A stretch of DNA of 47,949 nucleotides from Candidatus Lactobacillus pullistercoris (GCA_018883635.1 JAHLFT010000018.1:1-47949), one strand, 5' to 3'; shown: positions 1-10,154, counted from the stretch's first letter. Numbers and translations: made by a program. The notes: a model not told the origin generated them from the sequence alone.

Positions 1-41
1 CAACTTTACTTTAAAATAAAACATGATATTGGGAGGTACAT

Positions 42-1247
42 ATGTCAGAAAACAGTAATCAATTTTTAGACGCATTAAAGCAAATGCAAGGAGTTGAGGT
101 CGGAGATATTGTCGATGTCGAAGTATTAGACGTTGAAGACGGCCAAATTGATGTCGGTGTTGAAAATGCCGGTGTCGAAGGTGTTATTACTCATCGTGAA
201 TTCACTTCAGATCGTAACGCAGATTTAGGTGATTTAGTAAAATCAGGTGACAAGTTCAAGGCTTTAGTTTTAAGAAGAGCCGGCGGCGATAAGGAAAATG
301 GTGAATTCTTCTTCTCAGTTACTCGTTTGAAGGAAAGAGAAGTTTACGACAAGTTACAAAAGGACTTTGAAGCAGGTACTCCAATTGAGGGTACTGTAAC
401 TTCATCAGTTCGTGGTGGTTTACTTGTTGATGTTGGTACTAGAGGTTTCTTACCAGCTTCATTAATTTCTAACCGCTATGTTTCAGATCTTAAGCCATAC
501 ATTGGTAAGACTATGAAGCTTAAGATCACCGAAATTGATCCTAACAAGAATCGTTTGATTCTTTCACACAAGGATTTAATCGAAGAAGAACGTGAAGAAG
601 CATTTGATAAGGTTGCATCACAATTAGTTGTTGGTGATGTTATCGAAGGTAAGGTATCACGTTTAACCAACTTTGGTGCATTTATTGATGTCGGTGGTGT
701 TGACGGTTTAGTTCACATCTCAGAGATTTCTTACAAGCATGTTGATAAGCCTAGTGATGTATTAAAGGTAGGTCAAGATGTTAAAGTTAAGGTCATCGGT
801 ATTGATGATGATAGACACCGTATCTCCTTGTCAATTAAACAAACAGAACCTTCACCATTTGAACAAGCAACTGCTGGTTTAAATGAAGGCGATATTTTTG
901 AAGGTGAAGTTAAATCTTTAACTAACTTCGGTGCTTTTGTTGAAGTAGCTGATGGAATCCAAGGTTTGGTTCATGTTTCAGAAATTTCAAGCAAGCACGT
1001 TGACAAGCCTAGTGATGTATTAAAGGTAGGTCAAAGCGTTAAGGTTAAGGTCTTAAATATCGATCCAAGTGATAGAAGAATTTCACTTTCAATTAAGGCT
1101 GCTGATTCAAACGCTTCTTCAAATGAAAGTTCTCGTCCACGTCGTTCACGTAATGAGAATTCAGTAAACAAGAAGTACATGGGTAACGATGACAACGGCT
1201 TTGCTTTAGGTGACATTATTGGTGACCAATTAAAGGACCGTAAATAA
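42..1247 (+). CDS. rpsA: 30S ribosomal protein S1 (four S1 domains)
   Basis: RNA-binding protein of the S1 family, which helps the small ribosomal subunit engage mRNA. The 401-residue protein has four S1 (OB-fold) repeats at about residues 19-92, 108-177, 196-267 and 281-352, followed by a basic, Ser/Asn-rich tail. This is the shorter Gram-positive architecture; the enterobacterial protein has six repeats. The start follows GGGAGG at 31-36. Repeats 3 and 4 share a nearly identical 14-residue stretch (KHVDKPSDVLKVGQ), also very similar in DNA. The gene is followed by a strong terminator and then der, an arrangement common in Firmicutes. The family is certain. How far Firmicute S1 acts as a true ribosomal protein is less clear. 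Confidence 0.96.
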   Translation: MSENSNQFLDALKQMQGVEVGDIVDVEVLDVEDGQIDVGVENAGVEGVITHREFTSDRNADLGDLVKSGDKFKALVLRRAGGDKENGEFFFSVTRLKEREVYDKLQKDFEAGTPIEGTVTSSVRGGLLVDVGTRGFLPASLISNRYVSDLKPYIGKTMKLKITEIDPNKNRLILSHKDLIEEEREEAFDKVASQLVVGDVIEGKVSRLTNFGAFIDVGGVDGLVHISEISYKHVDKPSDVLKVGQDVKVKVIGIDDDRHRISLSIKQTEPSPFEQATAGLNEGDIFEGEVKSLTNFGAFVEVADGIQGLVHVSEISSKHVDKPSDVLKVGQSVKVKVLNIDPSDRRISLSIKAADSNASSNESSRPRRSRNENSVNKKYMGNDDNGFALGDIIGDQLKDRK

Positions 1248-1255
1248 TCGTTTTT

Positions 1256-1288
1256 AAAAAGAGCCGGCATATGTCGGCCCTTTTTATT
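1256..1288 (+). terminator. Rho-independent terminator after rpsA
   Basis: A GC-rich hairpin with an A-tract on its 5' side, GCCG/CGGC pairing and a following TTTTT run sits just after the rpsA stop codon and before the der ribosome binding site. Confidence 0.85.
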
Positions 1289-1307
1289 TATAAAGGAGGC
1301 TGAAAAA

Positions 1308-2618
1308 ATGGTTTTACCAGTGGTAGCAATTGTTGGCCGTCCCAATGTGGGTAAATCAACACTTTTCAACCGGATAATTAAAGATCGTCTTGCAATTGTA
1401 GAAGATAAACCAGGAGTAACTCGTGATCGAAATTATGCTAAAGCTGAATGGATGGGGCATGACTTTGATTTAATCGATACTGGTGGAATTACATGGGAAG
1501 ATGGCAAAATAGAAGAAGAAATTCGGGCGCAAGCTGAAATTGCCATTGAAGAAGCAGATGAAATTGTGATGCTTTGTAGCGTAGTAAATGGAGTAACTGA
1601 TCTTGATGAAAAAGTAGCTCGTTTATTATATAAAACCAATAAACCCGTAATTCTAGCAGTAAACAAAGCAGATAATCCTGAACAAAGATCAGAAATTTAT
1701 GATTTTTACAGCTTAGGCTTAGGTGACCCAATTCCAGTTTCAAGCAGTCATGGTACGGGAATAGGTGATTTGCTAGATGAAATGGTAAGTAATTTTCCTA
1801 AGGAAATTGATAATAAAGCTGATAACACTATTTCATTTAGTGTGATTGGTCGGCCGAATGTTGGAAAATCTTCAATTGTCAATAAATTACTTGGTGAAAA
1901 TAGAGTTATTGTTGCAAATCAAGAAGGAACAACTAGAGATGCAATTGATACCCCTTTTACAGCAAGTGATAAAACTAAGTTTCGCTTGATTGATACTGCA
2001 GGAATTAGAAGACGAGGAAAAGTTTACGAGAAAACTGAAAAGTATTCTGTATTACGTGCATTGCGTGCTATTGATCGATCTGACGTTGTTTTATTAGTTC
2101 TAGATGCAAGTACAGGGATTAGAGAACAAGACAAACACGTTGCTGGTTATGCTCATGATGCAGGGCGCGGACTTATTATTGTTGTTAATAAATGGGATCT
2201 CCCGAAAAAAGATAGCAATAGTGGTAAAGATTTCGAAGCCGTCATACGTCAGGAATTTCAATATTTGGATTATGCACCAATTCTATTTGTTTCTGCTAAA
2301 ACCGGTCAAAGAATTGATCAAATTCCTGAAATAGTTAAGAAGGTTTACGCAAATCAAAATCAAAGAATCCAGTCTAGTGTCCTAAATGATTTGTTGATTC
2401 AAGCAAGTAAATTAGTCCCAACTCCTTTAGTAAAAGGCAAGAGATTAAGAGTTTATTATATGACCCAGGTTAAGAGTAACCCACCAACACTTGTTGTCTT
2501 TGTCAATGATCCTGAATTAATGCATTTCTCATACCAGAGATTTTTGATCAATCAATTAAGAGAAAACTTTAATTTTGAAGGAACACCTATTAAAATAATT
2601 CCAAGAAAACGTAAATAA
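1308..2618 (+). CDS. der: Ribosome biogenesis GTPase Der (EngA)
   Basis: Essential double GTPase needed for maturation of the 50S ribosomal subunit. Two tandem G domains are visible. The first has a P-loop (GRPNVGKS) at residues 10-17, DTGG at 57-60 and NKAD at 119-122. The second has its P-loop at 181-188, DTAG at 229-232 and NKWD at 294-297. A C-terminal KH-like domain spans about 350-436. The length of 436 is normal for the family. The ATG follows AAAGGAGG at 1292-1299. It lies between rpsA and hup, the usual lactobacillar context. Identification is secure. Confidence 0.97.
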   Translation: MVLPVVAIVGRPNVGKSTLFNRIIKDRLAIVEDKPGVTRDRNYAKAEWMGHDFDLIDTGGITWEDGKIEEEIRAQAEIAIEEADEIVMLCSVVNGVTDLDEKVARLLYKTNKPVILAVNKADNPEQRSEIYDFYSLGLGDPIPVSSSHGTGIGDLLDEMVSNFPKEIDNKADNTISFSVIGRPNVGKSSIVNKLLGENRVIVANQEGTTRDAIDTPFTASDKTKFRLIDTAGIRRRGKVYEKTEKYSVLRALRAIDRSDVVLLVLDASTGIREQDKHVAGYAHDAGRGLIIVVNKWDLPKKDSNSGKDFEAVIRQEFQYLDYAPILFVSAKTGQRIDQIPEIVKKVYANQNQRIQSSVLNDLLIQASKLVPTPLVKGKRLRVYYMTQVKSNPPTLVVFVNDPELMHFSYQRFLINQLRENFNFEGTPIKIIPRKRK

Positions 2619-2756
2619 TATCCTGGGAAAGCTTGTTGTAACAGGTGGTTTGTGATATTTTATTTTTTAGGAAAACATTGATTTCAAGATCATGATTCCT
2701 TATTCTTGTTAAAAGGAATAAAAGTTAAATAAGTTTGATTCAGGAGGTGAAAACTA

Positions 2757-3032
2757 ATGGCAAATAAAGCTGAATTAGTTTCTGAAGTAGCTTCAAAGAC
2801 TAACTTAACTAAAAAAGATGTAAATGCTGCAGTAGAAGCTCTTTTTGGTTCAATTCAAGAAGATCTTTCTAAAGGTAACAAAGTTCAATTAATCGGCTTT
2901 GGTACTTTTGAAGTACGTCACCATGCAGCACGTAAAGGACGCAATCCACAAACTGGTGCTGAAATTGAAATTCCAGCAAGTGAAGTTCCTGCATTTAAAC
3001 CAGGTAAGGCACTTAAGGAAGCTGTTAAATAA
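2757..3032 (+). CDS. hup: DNA-binding protein HU
   Basis: Small histone-like protein that bends and compacts DNA as a dimer. The 91-residue length and the family signature at residues 47-66 (GFGTFEVR then RKGRNPQTG) are diagnostic. The ATG follows AGGAGGTG at 2742-2749. The 138-bp leader after der carries a plausible promoter (TTGTTG, 17-bp spacer, TATTTT, near 2633-2661). It also has a small hairpin (ATTCCTT at 2695-2701 with AAGGAAT at 2713-2719) just ahead of the ribosome binding site. A strong terminator follows, so hup is probably a single-gene, highly expressed transcript. Confidence 0.97.
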   Translation: MANKAELVSEVASKTNLTKKDVNAAVEALFGSIQEDLSKGNKVQLIGFGTFEVRHHAARKGRNPQTGAEIEIPASEVPAFKPGKALKEAVK

Positions 3033-3050
3033 ATATAACGGCAAAGATAG

Positions 3051-3089
3051 TAGAACGTTGGCTTTTCTTTGACCAACGTTCTATTTTTA
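3051..3089 (+). terminator. Terminator after hup
   Basis: Perfect 11-bp inverted repeat (TAGAACGTTGG at 3051-3061, complement at 3073-3083) followed by a TTTTT run, directly downstream of the hup stop codon. Confidence 0.9.
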
Positions 3090-3120
3090 TGTCAAAATAT
3101 GTGTTTGAATGGAGGTCATT

Positions 3121-4374
3121 ATGACATATTCTGAACAATTATTAGATGCTATTGAAAAACACGATTTTTCTCAAGATAAAATTTTAATAAAAAAGGCGTT
3201 AGATCATGATCAACCTGAAATCTTATCATCACTTGCAGAAAATTTGACAGATTATGGTTTCACTGACTTAGCTAAAGAAGTTTATCGCTCTTTAATTGCA
3301 AAGTTTCCACGAGAAGATTTGTTTAAAGTTTATCTTGCAGAGATTCTTTTAAATGATGGTAAAGATGATGATGGCTTAACCCTTTTATATAATGTATCCC
3401 CAGATTCTAATGCATATTTAGATAGTCTTTTGGTTCAAGCTGATTATTATCAAACTAATGGTTTGATTGAAACTGCTAAACAAAAGCTGTTAGAAGCCTT
3501 AAAATTGTCTCCTGACGAAGATGCAATAAAGTTTGGTTTAGCGGAACTAGATTTTACTAGTGGTAAATACGAAGAGGCTTTGCCGCTTTATAGGGATCTA
3601 AATACGAGACAAGACACTTTTGGTGAAGTCAATTTAATTCAAAGATTATTCCAAACAGAAGCTAAAATGGGCCAATATGAAGAGGCAAGTAAAGTAATTA
3701 AGCAGCAAAGTAATGCAATTTTAGATATTGATAGTAAGTATCAAGCTGGATTAGTAATGTTAGCAGTTGGTAATGATCAAGATGCGATAAAATATCTGGA
3801 TGAGGTAATTGATCAAAGTCCGGACTATGTCAATGCTTATCCTTTATTGGCAAAAGCATATGAAAATAAAAATGATAATGAACAAGTGTTGCGGTCAGCG
3901 CAAGCTGGGTTAGCATATAATGAATTAGATGAAACACTTTATTCAATGGGGGCCATGGCTGCTGCTAAATTAAATGATTCATCAATGGCGGAAGATTTAC
4001 TAAAAAAGGGACTTAAGATAGCGCCGGACAATACTGATTTAAGATTACAATTGTCAAATCTTTATCTTCATGAGCGAAAATATCAAGAGAATATTGACTT
4101 ATTCAGTAACTTAGATGAAGAAAGTTTGGAACCGCAAGCACATTGGAATTTAGCAGTTTCTTATGAAAATTTAAATCAAGGAGAAAAAGCTAAGAGTGAA
4201 TTCTTGCTAGCTTACCCTGAATTTCAAAATAATGCGGATTTCTTAAAAGAAATGATATATTTCTTCAATACTGAACCAAATAGTACTGATATTGTAAAGC
4301 AATTAATAGATAAGTATTTAGCAATTGAACCAGCTGATGATGAAATCCAAGATTTAAAAAATAGATTAAACTAA
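3121..4374 (+). CDS. Tetratricopeptide-repeat protein
   Basis: A 417-residue soluble helical-repeat protein of unknown specific function. Repeated 34-residue-type units with the TPR pattern run along the length, for example around YYQTNGLIETAKQKLLEAL and AVGNDQDAIKYLDEVI. There is no signal peptide or membrane segment. I start it at ATG 3121 because GGAGG at 3111-3115 lies 5 nt upstream. The in-frame ATG at 3109 overlaps that ribosome binding site and has none of its own. It follows hup and ends in a bidirectional terminator. TPR proteins usually scaffold protein-protein contacts, but no partner can be inferred here. Confidence 0.9.
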   Translation: MTYSEQLLDAIEKHDFSQDKILIKKALDHDQPEILSSLAENLTDYGFTDLAKEVYRSLIAKFPREDLFKVYLAEILLNDGKDDDGLTLLYNVSPDSNAYLDSLLVQADYYQTNGLIETAKQKLLEALKLSPDEDAIKFGLAELDFTSGKYEEALPLYRDLNTRQDTFGEVNLIQRLFQTEAKMGQYEEASKVIKQQSNAILDIDSKYQAGLVMLAVGNDQDAIKYLDEVIDQSPDYVNAYPLLAKAYENKNDNEQVLRSAQAGLAYNELDETLYSMGAMAAAKLNDSSMAEDLLKKGLKIAPDNTDLRLQLSNLYLHERKYQENIDLFSNLDEESLEPQAHWNLAVSYENLNQGEKAKSEFLLAYPEFQNNADFLKEMIYFFNTEPNSTDIVKQLIDKYLAIEPADDEIQDLKNRLN

Positions 4375-4406
4375 AAAATAATGCAACGTGCGTTGCATTA
4401 TTTTTT
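4373..4406. terminator. Bidirectional terminator, TPR gene / yitT-like gene
   Basis: Perfect 16-bp inverted repeat (4373-4388 and 4391-4406) with an A-tract on one side and a T-tract on the other, placed between two convergent genes, so it can stop transcription from both sides. Confidence 0.9.
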
Positions 4407-5288
4407 TATGAATAAAGGCCTTTTTTTCTGTTTATAAGTAAATCCTTCACCTAAAGCTTCATAGACATCGATGATTGTTACAAAAGCGTTGGAATCAATG
4501 TCATAAATCAATTGCTTAACAGCGGGAATTTCTCTAGGAGAAACTACTAGATAAACCACTCTTTTTTCTTCTTCTTTGTATCCACCTAGAGCTTTTAAAT
4601 ATGTGAAACCACGATCTAATTTTTGATCAATCATTTCGCCTATCTTAGAATATTGATCAGAGATAATTAATAATCCTCGTGCCTTGTATGCTCCTTGCTG
4701 AACAGTATCCATGACTCTAGCTAAAATAAATGATGCTAGCAGAGTATACATCATATGCTTAATATCCAAATAAGAAAGAGAAATAAATAAAACTATTGCA
4801 TCACAGGATAATAAAACTTTTCCTGAAGAAATCCCATATTGTAATTGGAAAATCCTAGCAATAATATCTGTTCCACCTGAAGTGCCATTGTAACGAAAAA
4901 CAAGACCGAGTCCGAAACCTGAAAGTAGACCAGCTAACGCAGCAGAAAGAAAGAGGTCGTGCTCTAGATTTAGTTGAGTTATAATTGGAATAAGGTGCCA
5001 AAACCACAAAAAGAAGGAAAGCGAAAGGGTTCCCCACATAGTGTAAGCTAGTAATTTTTTACCTAAGTAACGATAGCCTAAAATAATCAGTGGAATATTT
5101 AATAATAGGGTTGAAAATCCCATATTAATGTTGAAAAAGTGTCTTAATAACAATGCTATTCCGCTGATTCCGCCATCTGCTAGACGATTAGGGACAGAAA
5201 TCATATCTAGACTAAGTGCATAAATTGCACAGCCAATAGCGATCATTATTAATTTAAAACAGGTTCGTTTATTTATGATTCGTTTCAT
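4398..5288 (-). CDS. YitT family membrane protein (DUF161/DUF2179)
   Basis: Integral membrane protein of the YitT family; the function of most members is not established. The N-terminal two thirds (about residues 10-200) contains five or six hydrophobic helices with the family's glycine-rich segments (GGISGIALLL, YNGTSGGTDIIA). The last about 80 residues form the soluble C-terminal DUF2179 domain. The length of 296 is typical. The ATG follows AAAGGA on the minus strand. It is one of few minus-strand genes in the left half of the window and shares a bidirectional terminator with the TPR gene. A transport role is often guessed, but the sequence shows no substrate. Confidence 0.9.
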   Translation of the reverse strand: MKRIINKRTCFKLIMIAIGCAIYALSLDMISVPNRLADGGISGIALLLRHFFNINMGFSTLLLNIPLIILGYRYLGKKLLAYTMWGTLSLSFFLWFWHLIPIITQLNLEHDLFLSAALAGLLSGFGLGLVFRYNGTSGGTDIIARIFQLQYGISSGKVLLSCDAIVLFISLSYLDIKHMMYTLLASFILARVMDTVQQGAYKARGLLIISDQYSKIGEMIDQKLDRGFTYLKALGGYKEEEKRVVYLVVSPREIPAVKQLIYDIDSNAFVTIIDVYEALGEGFTYKQKKRPLFIKK

Positions 5289-5363
5289 GTTAAATCCTTT
5301 CTTTTAGCTCTCAATTTAAGTTAACATATTAAGATTATAAATACATATAAATGAGTGAATAAA

Positions 5364-6566
5364 ATGAAAATAAATAAATTACCAGATGTTTTTCAGCAAG
5401 CAATGCCGGTTTTAAAAAAGTTAGAAGATGCTGGATTTGAAGCATATTTTGTCGGTGGTAGTGTTCGAGATATTTTATTGCATAGACATATTCATGATGT
5501 AGATATTGCAAGTAGCGCATACCCGGAAGAAGTTAAAAATCTTTTTGAAAAATCAATCGATACGGGTATTCAGCACGGCACAGTTACTGTTTTATTTGAT
5601 GGTAACAGTTATGAAATAACTACTTTTCGGACAGAATCGGGCTATCAAGATTATCGCAGACCAGATCACGTAACTTTTGTACAAAATTTAGATGAAGATT
5701 TAAAAAGAAGAGACTTTACTATCAATGCCTTAGCAATGGATACCCAAGGAAATATTATTGACTTGTTCAATGGCTTAGATGATTTGGATAAAAAGATCAT
5801 TAGAGCAGTTGGCGATCCAGAGAAGAGATTTCATGAAGATGCATTAAGAATGATGCGGGCTGTGAGACTTATGAGTCAATTGAATTTTAATCTTGAAGAA
5901 AATACCAATCAAGCGGTAGCAGATCATCATCAATTACTAAAGAAAATTTCCGTTGAAAGAATTAGAGAAGAATTCGTTAAGATGGGACTAGGTAAAAATG
6001 CTCGTCAAGCCTTTAAAATCTTCTTGGAAACAAAATTAAGTGAAGATGTACCTGACTTTGAAGGAAAAAAGAAACTTTTATCAGTTTTTCCAAAATTAAA
6101 ATTTTCACCAACTGAAGAAACAAGTTTGTGGGCAATCGTGATTATTTTGTTAAAATTGCCTAATGAAAAAATTCATCGTTTTATGCGTGATTGGAAGAAT
6201 TCTAATTCGATGACTGATGAAGTTGAAAGAATAGTTAACTTTTTTGACACTTTGAGTGGTCATACGCCAACAGATTATGAATTGTTTCAGGTCGGAAAAA
6301 AGACATTATTAAATACGATTGATGTTGCCAACATTTTAGGACAACCAGTTGATTCTGAAGCTTTAGTAGATCGATATGTTGCTCTTCCTATTAAAGAAGA
6401 TTCAGAACTAGCAATTGATGGAAAAGATTTAATAGATTATGGTATCAAACCAGGACCAAAATTAGGAAGTCTATTAAATGAAATTAAACAAAATGTAATT
6501 GAAAGAAAATTGCCTAATAACGAAAACTCTATCAAAGATTTTTTAGAAAAAAAGACAGAATTATAA
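5364..6566 (+). CDS. cca: CCA-adding tRNA nucleotidyltransferase
   Basis: Adds or repairs the 3' CCA end of tRNAs using CTP and ATP without a template. Class II nucleotidyltransferase head motifs are visible: GGSVRD at residues 31-36, the catalytic pair in HDVDIA (D45, D47), and [10 protein letters not shown] at 115-124. The neck and body helices follow. The length of 400 matches single-polypeptide Firmicute enzymes. I start at ATG 5364; a GTG three codons earlier (5355) is possible. No strong ribosome binding site is visible for either. The 66-bp gap to the divergent yitT-like gene must hold both promoters. Confidence 0.95.
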   Translation: MKINKLPDVFQQAMPVLKKLEDAGFEAYFVGGSVRDILLHRHIHDVDIASSAYPEEVKNLFEKSIDTGIQHGTVTVLFDGNSYEITTFRTESGYQDYRRPDHVTFVQNLDEDLKRRDFTINALAMDTQGNIIDLFNGLDDLDKKIIRAVGDPEKRFHEDALRMMRAVRLMSQLNFNLEENTNQAVADHHQLLKKISVERIREEFVKMGLGKNARQAFKIFLETKLSEDVPDFEGKKKLLSVFPKLKFSPTEETSLWAIVIILLKLPNEKIHRFMRDWKNSNSMTDEVERIVNFFDTLSGHTPTDYELFQVGKKTLLNTIDVANILGQPVDSEALVDRYVALPIKEDSELAIDGKDLIDYGIKPGPKLGSLLNEIKQNVIERKLPNNENSIKDFLEKKTEL

Positions 6567-6571
6567 AAAGC

Positions 6572-6617
6572 TAAAAAAATAGGAATGATTTACGATCCTT
6601 TGTAAATCGTTCCTATT
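6572..6617. terminator. Bidirectional terminator, cca / hemolysin III-like gene
   Basis: Hairpin with 16-bp arms (6579-6594 and 6602-6617, one G-U pair). The A-run at 6573-6578 gives a U-tract for the minus-strand transcript; the plus-strand tail (AAATTTTG) is weaker. It lies between two convergent genes. Confidence 0.75.
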
Positions 6618-6627
6618 AAATTTTGCT

Positions 6628-7308
6628 TTAAACATATAATAAAACAGAAAAGTACATTAAGATTGAGCCGAGCATTACGAATAGATGCCAAATTACGTGA
6701 ATGTATGGAATATTTTTCATTGTATAAATTAAGGCACCAACAGTGTAGGCGATTCCCCCACTAACTAATAACCAAAATCCTGTAGGACTAAGTCTCACGT
6801 ATAAATAACTACCTGATAAAATTACCAACCAGCCCATTAAAACATATATTATTGTGTCAAAAATGACGTGCTTTCCGCGGTTAAAAATATAATAAATTAT
6901 TCCAAAAACTGTTACTCCCCAAATCAGGCCAAATAAAGTCCATCCCCAAGCACTACCAATAGCTACGAGCGAGTAGGGAGTGTAGGAACCTGCGATTAGA
7001 AGGAAAATAGACGAATGGTCAAAAATTTGAAATACATTCTTAGCTTTAGTAAAAATTAAACTGTGATAGAGAGTTGAGAATAGGTAAAGTAGTACTAAAC
7101 ATGAGCCATAAATTGAGAAAGTAACAACTTTTAAGGCATTTCCAGATGCAACTGCTCTTACTATTAAAATTACTAGACCAGCCACAGATAAACCAAAACC
7201 AATTCCATGTGTGATTGCACTAAAAACATTATCTAATATTTTATACGTCTTTGTCTTTTGTATAGGCTCTTGCCAAATTCCTCTTATTTTCAAAATAAAA
7301 CATTCCAA
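6628..7308 (-). CDS. Hemolysin III / PAQR-family membrane protein
   Basis: Seven-helix membrane protein of the hemolysin III (COG1272, YqfA-like, PAQR) family. Family marks include the N-terminal SAITHGIG, then YHSL, FDHSSIFLLIAGSYTPY, and a C-terminal histidine in the last helices (IWHLFVMLGS). The conserved His and Asp residues probably bind metal, as in other PAQR proteins. Hemolytic activity is not implied. The start is uncertain: the longest frame begins at a TTG (7308), no good ribosome binding site precedes it, and another TTG six codons in is possible. It is divergent from the first degV gene. Confidence 0.88.
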   Translation of the reverse strand: MECFILKIRGIWQEPIQKTKTYKILDNVFSAITHGIGFGLSVAGLVILIVRAVASGNALKVVTFSIYGSCLVLLYLFSTLYHSLIFTKAKNVFQIFDHSSIFLLIAGSYTPYSLVAIGSAWGWTLFGLIWGVTVFGIIYYIFNRGKHVIFDTIIYVLMGWLVILSGSYLYVRLSPTGFWLLVSGGIAYTVGALIYTMKNIPYIHVIWHLFVMLGSILMYFSVLLYV

Positions 7309-7322
7309 TCAATTTGTTTTTT

Positions 7323-7362
7323 TGAGCAATTTTTTTGTTATACTAACAATATATATTGCTCA
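7323..7362. promoter_or_regulatory. Inverted repeat in the divergent hemolysin III / degV region
   Basis: TGAGCAAT at 7323-7330 and its complement ATTGCTCA at 7355-7362 flank an AT-rich core containing a TATACT -10-like element (7339-7344). The position between two divergent genes suggests an operator or promoter element. No regulator can be assigned. Confidence 0.4.
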
Positions 7363-7426
7363 GCTTAACATTTATCATATTTTATCATAAAAATATTTAA
7401 GCTTTTAGAAGTGAGGGCGAATTAAG

Positions 7427-8278
7427 TTGTCAAAAATAAAAGTTATGACGGATTCCTCCGTTCAATTAACTCAAGAAGAAGTTGAAAAATACGATATTAC
7501 TGTTGTTCCGTTAACCATTACTATTGATGGCGAATCTTACATCGACGGAATAGATATTAGCAGAAGCGACTTTGTGAAAAAAATGAATGAAGCTGAGAAC
7601 TTGCCCAAGACAAGTCAGCCACCAATTGGTCGTTTTGTAGATACTATCAAAAAAATGACGGCAGATGGCAGCCAAATCATTGGGATCTTTTTGGCAAAAG
7701 CATTAAGCGGTACGATTGATGCTGCTCGACAAGCCGCTGAAATTGCCGGCCAGAGTGATAATATCACTATTATTGACTCTGAATTGACTGATCGAGCAGA
7801 GGGGTTTCAGGTTCTCGCAGCGGCTAAAGATGCACAAGCCGGAAAGAGCATGGACGAAATCGTAGCACATGTAGAGAAGATTAGAGCCAATCAAAAGTTA
7901 GAAATGATGGTTATTAATCTGCAAAATTTGATCAAAGGCGGTCGTTTAGGCGCTTTATCTGGTCGAATTGCTACTATGCTTAATATCCGAATTGCTTTAC
8001 AAATGCCTCAAGGCAAGCTGCAAGTTGCTAAAAAAGGGCGAGGCAAGAAATTTACAAAGGCTTTTAACAAGCGAGTTCTAAAAGAAATTGCGGATAATCA
8101 AGACAGAATTAAGCACGTAGGGATTTCATATGTTGATACGCCTGAGCCCATGCAAGAATTAGCGCAGGAAATTAAAGAAATTAATCCTGAGATTGATGTT
8201 CTGGTGGCAGAAACTAGTCCAATTATTGCTACTCATGCGGGTAATGGGGCTTATGCCATCTTGTATTATATGGAGTAA
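7427..8278 (+). CDS. DegV family fatty-acid-binding protein (FakB-like), paralog 1
   Basis: DegV proteins bind a fatty acid. Family members called FakB present it to the kinase FakA for incorporation into phospholipid. The N-terminus has [10 protein letters not shown] and the ligand-site TSQPPIGRF, and the C-terminal half has the GGRLG segment. At 283 residues the length is normal. Translation starts at TTG 7427, preceded by GTGAGGG at 7411-7417. It is more diverged from the other two DegV proteins in the window than they are from each other: [12 protein letters not shown] replaces the usual IKP(L/I)L segment. The YozE-like gene follows after 2 nt, so they are cotranscribed. Confidence 0.92.
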   Translation: MSKIKVMTDSSVQLTQEEVEKYDITVVPLTITIDGESYIDGIDISRSDFVKKMNEAENLPKTSQPPIGRFVDTIKKMTADGSQIIGIFLAKALSGTIDAARQAAEIAGQSDNITIIDSELTDRAEGFQVLAAAKDAQAGKSMDEIVAHVEKIRANQKLEMMVINLQNLIKGGRLGALSGRIATMLNIRIALQMPQGKLQVAKKGRGKKFTKAFNKRVLKEIADNQDRIKHVGISYVDTPEPMQELAQEIKEINPEIDVLVAETSPIIATHAGNGAYAILYYME

Positions 8279-8280
8279 TT

Positions 8281-8511
8281 ATGGCCTATCGAGAAAGTTT
8301 TTATCGATTTTTAATGACGCAACGAGATCCAGATTCAACGGATGAAATTGCCCAGTTTGCAAACGATGCTCAGCATGATCAAACTTTTCCAAAGCAAGAA
8401 GAAAATTATGAAAAGCTTTCTGATTATTTGGAATTAAACGCGGGTTATTTAAGCAGTATGACAATTTTTGATCGTGCCTATGAAATGTATAAAGAAAAAA
8501 TGAATTATTAG
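8281..8511 (+). CDS. YozE-like protein (UPF0346)
   Basis: A 76-residue soluble protein of the YozE/UPF0346 family, which has a small all-helical SAM-like fold and no established function. The family pattern is the opening SFYRFLM, then [18 protein letters not shown], and a C-terminal helix starting FDRAYEMY. It starts 2 nt after the DegV stop codon, so it is translationally linked to it. A terminator follows. The family assignment is good; the role is unknown. Confidence 0.88.
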   Translation: MAYRESFYRFLMTQRDPDSTDEIAQFANDAQHDQTFPKQEENYEKLSDYLELNAGYLSSMTIFDRAYEMYKEKMNY

Positions 8512-8515
8512 TATT

Positions 8516-8538
8516 GAGCCCTAATTGGGGCTCTTTTT
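8516..8538 (+). terminator. Terminator after yozE-like gene
   Basis: Short GC-rich hairpin (GAGCCC at 8516-8521, GGGCTC at 8528-8533) followed by TTTTT. Confidence 0.85.
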
Positions 8539-8557
8539 GGTCAAAGGATGATTTTAT

Positions 8558-10127
8558 ATGCATGCGATGATAATTGGAATAGGCATGTGCTTAGTAGCTA
8601 GTCTAGCAATGATCATTCAAAACTGGTTTTTGCGAAAGCTATCAGTTAACTACATTGCATTATTAATTGGATGATTTTGGCTTTATTTGTAGGATCAAAA
8701 ATTTTTGATTTCGAACCATAATTATTTATGGGAATAATTATTGCACCGCTATTATTTTTTGAAGGACAGCAAAATCGGATTTATAATATCACTCGTAGCT
8801 GGAAATCAATTGTTAGTATGACGGTTGTAATGATTATTATCGCCACAGTTTTGACTAGTTTTAGCCTTAAATAGCTTTTAAACTTGTCCTTACCGTTTGC
8901 TTTTATTTTAGCAGCGATTTCTACGCCAACGGATGCAACAGCGACAGAATCAGTTATTCATGGATTAAAAATGTCCAAAAATGTTCTACATTTTTTAAGA
9001 AATGAATCTCTGTTTAACGATGCTTCAGGTATTGTTTTATTAAATATGGCTGTTGGCTGGTATTTATCACGCCATCTTCAAATTGGTTATACTTTTGCAG
9101 GTTTTCTTTATTCGGCTCTTGGCGGGATAATTTTTAGTATTATTGTTTCATCAATTCTAGTTCTTTTAAGACAAGAGCTATTACGTAAAAACTTAAAGTT
9201 TTTGGTCAATAATTATAATCCAACAAGTGCGCTGTTAATTATTTATATCATGACACCTATTCTTATTTATTATGCTGCCGAAGCAATTCATGTCTCTGGT
9301 ATTATTGCAGTTGTTATTTCAGGTTTGATTCATAATGCAGAAAGCGAAAGAATTCGCTTGACCAATTTAAATTTTATTTATAATGGTTCTCAGACCAAAC
9401 ACCTTTTGACAGATGTATTGAACTGCATGTTTTTGTAGGATTGGGTGCAAGTTTAGTTTTAGCTATGCGCGGAAATCTTTTGCCAAGCAGAATTGATTTA
9501 GCTATAATAATTGGAATCATCCTGTACTTATTGAATTTACTTGTTAGATTTTTATACAGTAAGTTAATCATGAAAATGACCAACTATAGTGCATTAGTTT
9601 TTTCATTGGGTGATATTCACGGAGCTGTTACCTTTACTTTAGCTTATACACTGGATAAAAATCTGATTAGTAGCAACAGTTTTCATTTAATTCTTTTTAG
9701 TGAAGCAGTATTAATAATTCTAACAGTGATTTTTCAATTTATTTTAACTAAAAAAATCAGATGAAGAAAAGGAAAAGGCAATTGACCAAGTTAAAGAAAA
9801 AATGGTTAATTATGCTCTAGATGCTTTGCAAAATATTTATTTACCCAAAAAGCTAAGAAAGTAACTTGAATTTGATCTTAAAGCTCAAATAGATGAAACT
9901 TCAATGAAAGATTTTTTGAATGAACTAAAAAAATCGATCAAACAACACAGGCAAGTTATGATGAAATAGAATTCAGAAATGAAATCTATCGTTATGCCTT
10001 TCGACTGGAAACAAATTATCTTGGCCAAATTGCTCAGCAAGAAAAAGAATATCGCAATGAGTTTATTTCGTTTTATCGAGAGATTCTATTAGCAGAAGTA
10101 CTATTTTTGCATTCTGAAGAAGAATAA
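8558..10127 (+). pseudogene. Degenerate Na+/H+ antiporter (CPA1/NhaP type)
   Basis: Remains of a CPA1-family sodium/proton antiporter, broken in many places. Translation can start at ATG 8558 but stops at TGA 8672. The reading frame then shifts, resumes at about 8722, and meets TAG at 8872. It continues through a well-preserved core: TPTDATATESV, and NESLFNDASGIVLLNM with the transport-site Asp. Further frameshifts fall near 9430 and 9757, with TAA at 9862 and another frameshift near 9932. The last piece ends at TAA 10125-10127. Together the fragments cover a full antiporter with a C-terminal cytosolic tail. With at least six lesions it cannot make a functional protein. The core 8884-9438 is still open but lacks the first helices. 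Confidence 0.9.
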
Positions 10128-10154
10128 GTTATAAAAATCATGGAGGAAGAAATT

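Noticed and set aside
1031-1369. Antisense open frames over rpsA, der, trmFO and similar genes
   Set aside because: They lie opposite well-supported genes, have no ribosome binding sites and no family resemblance.
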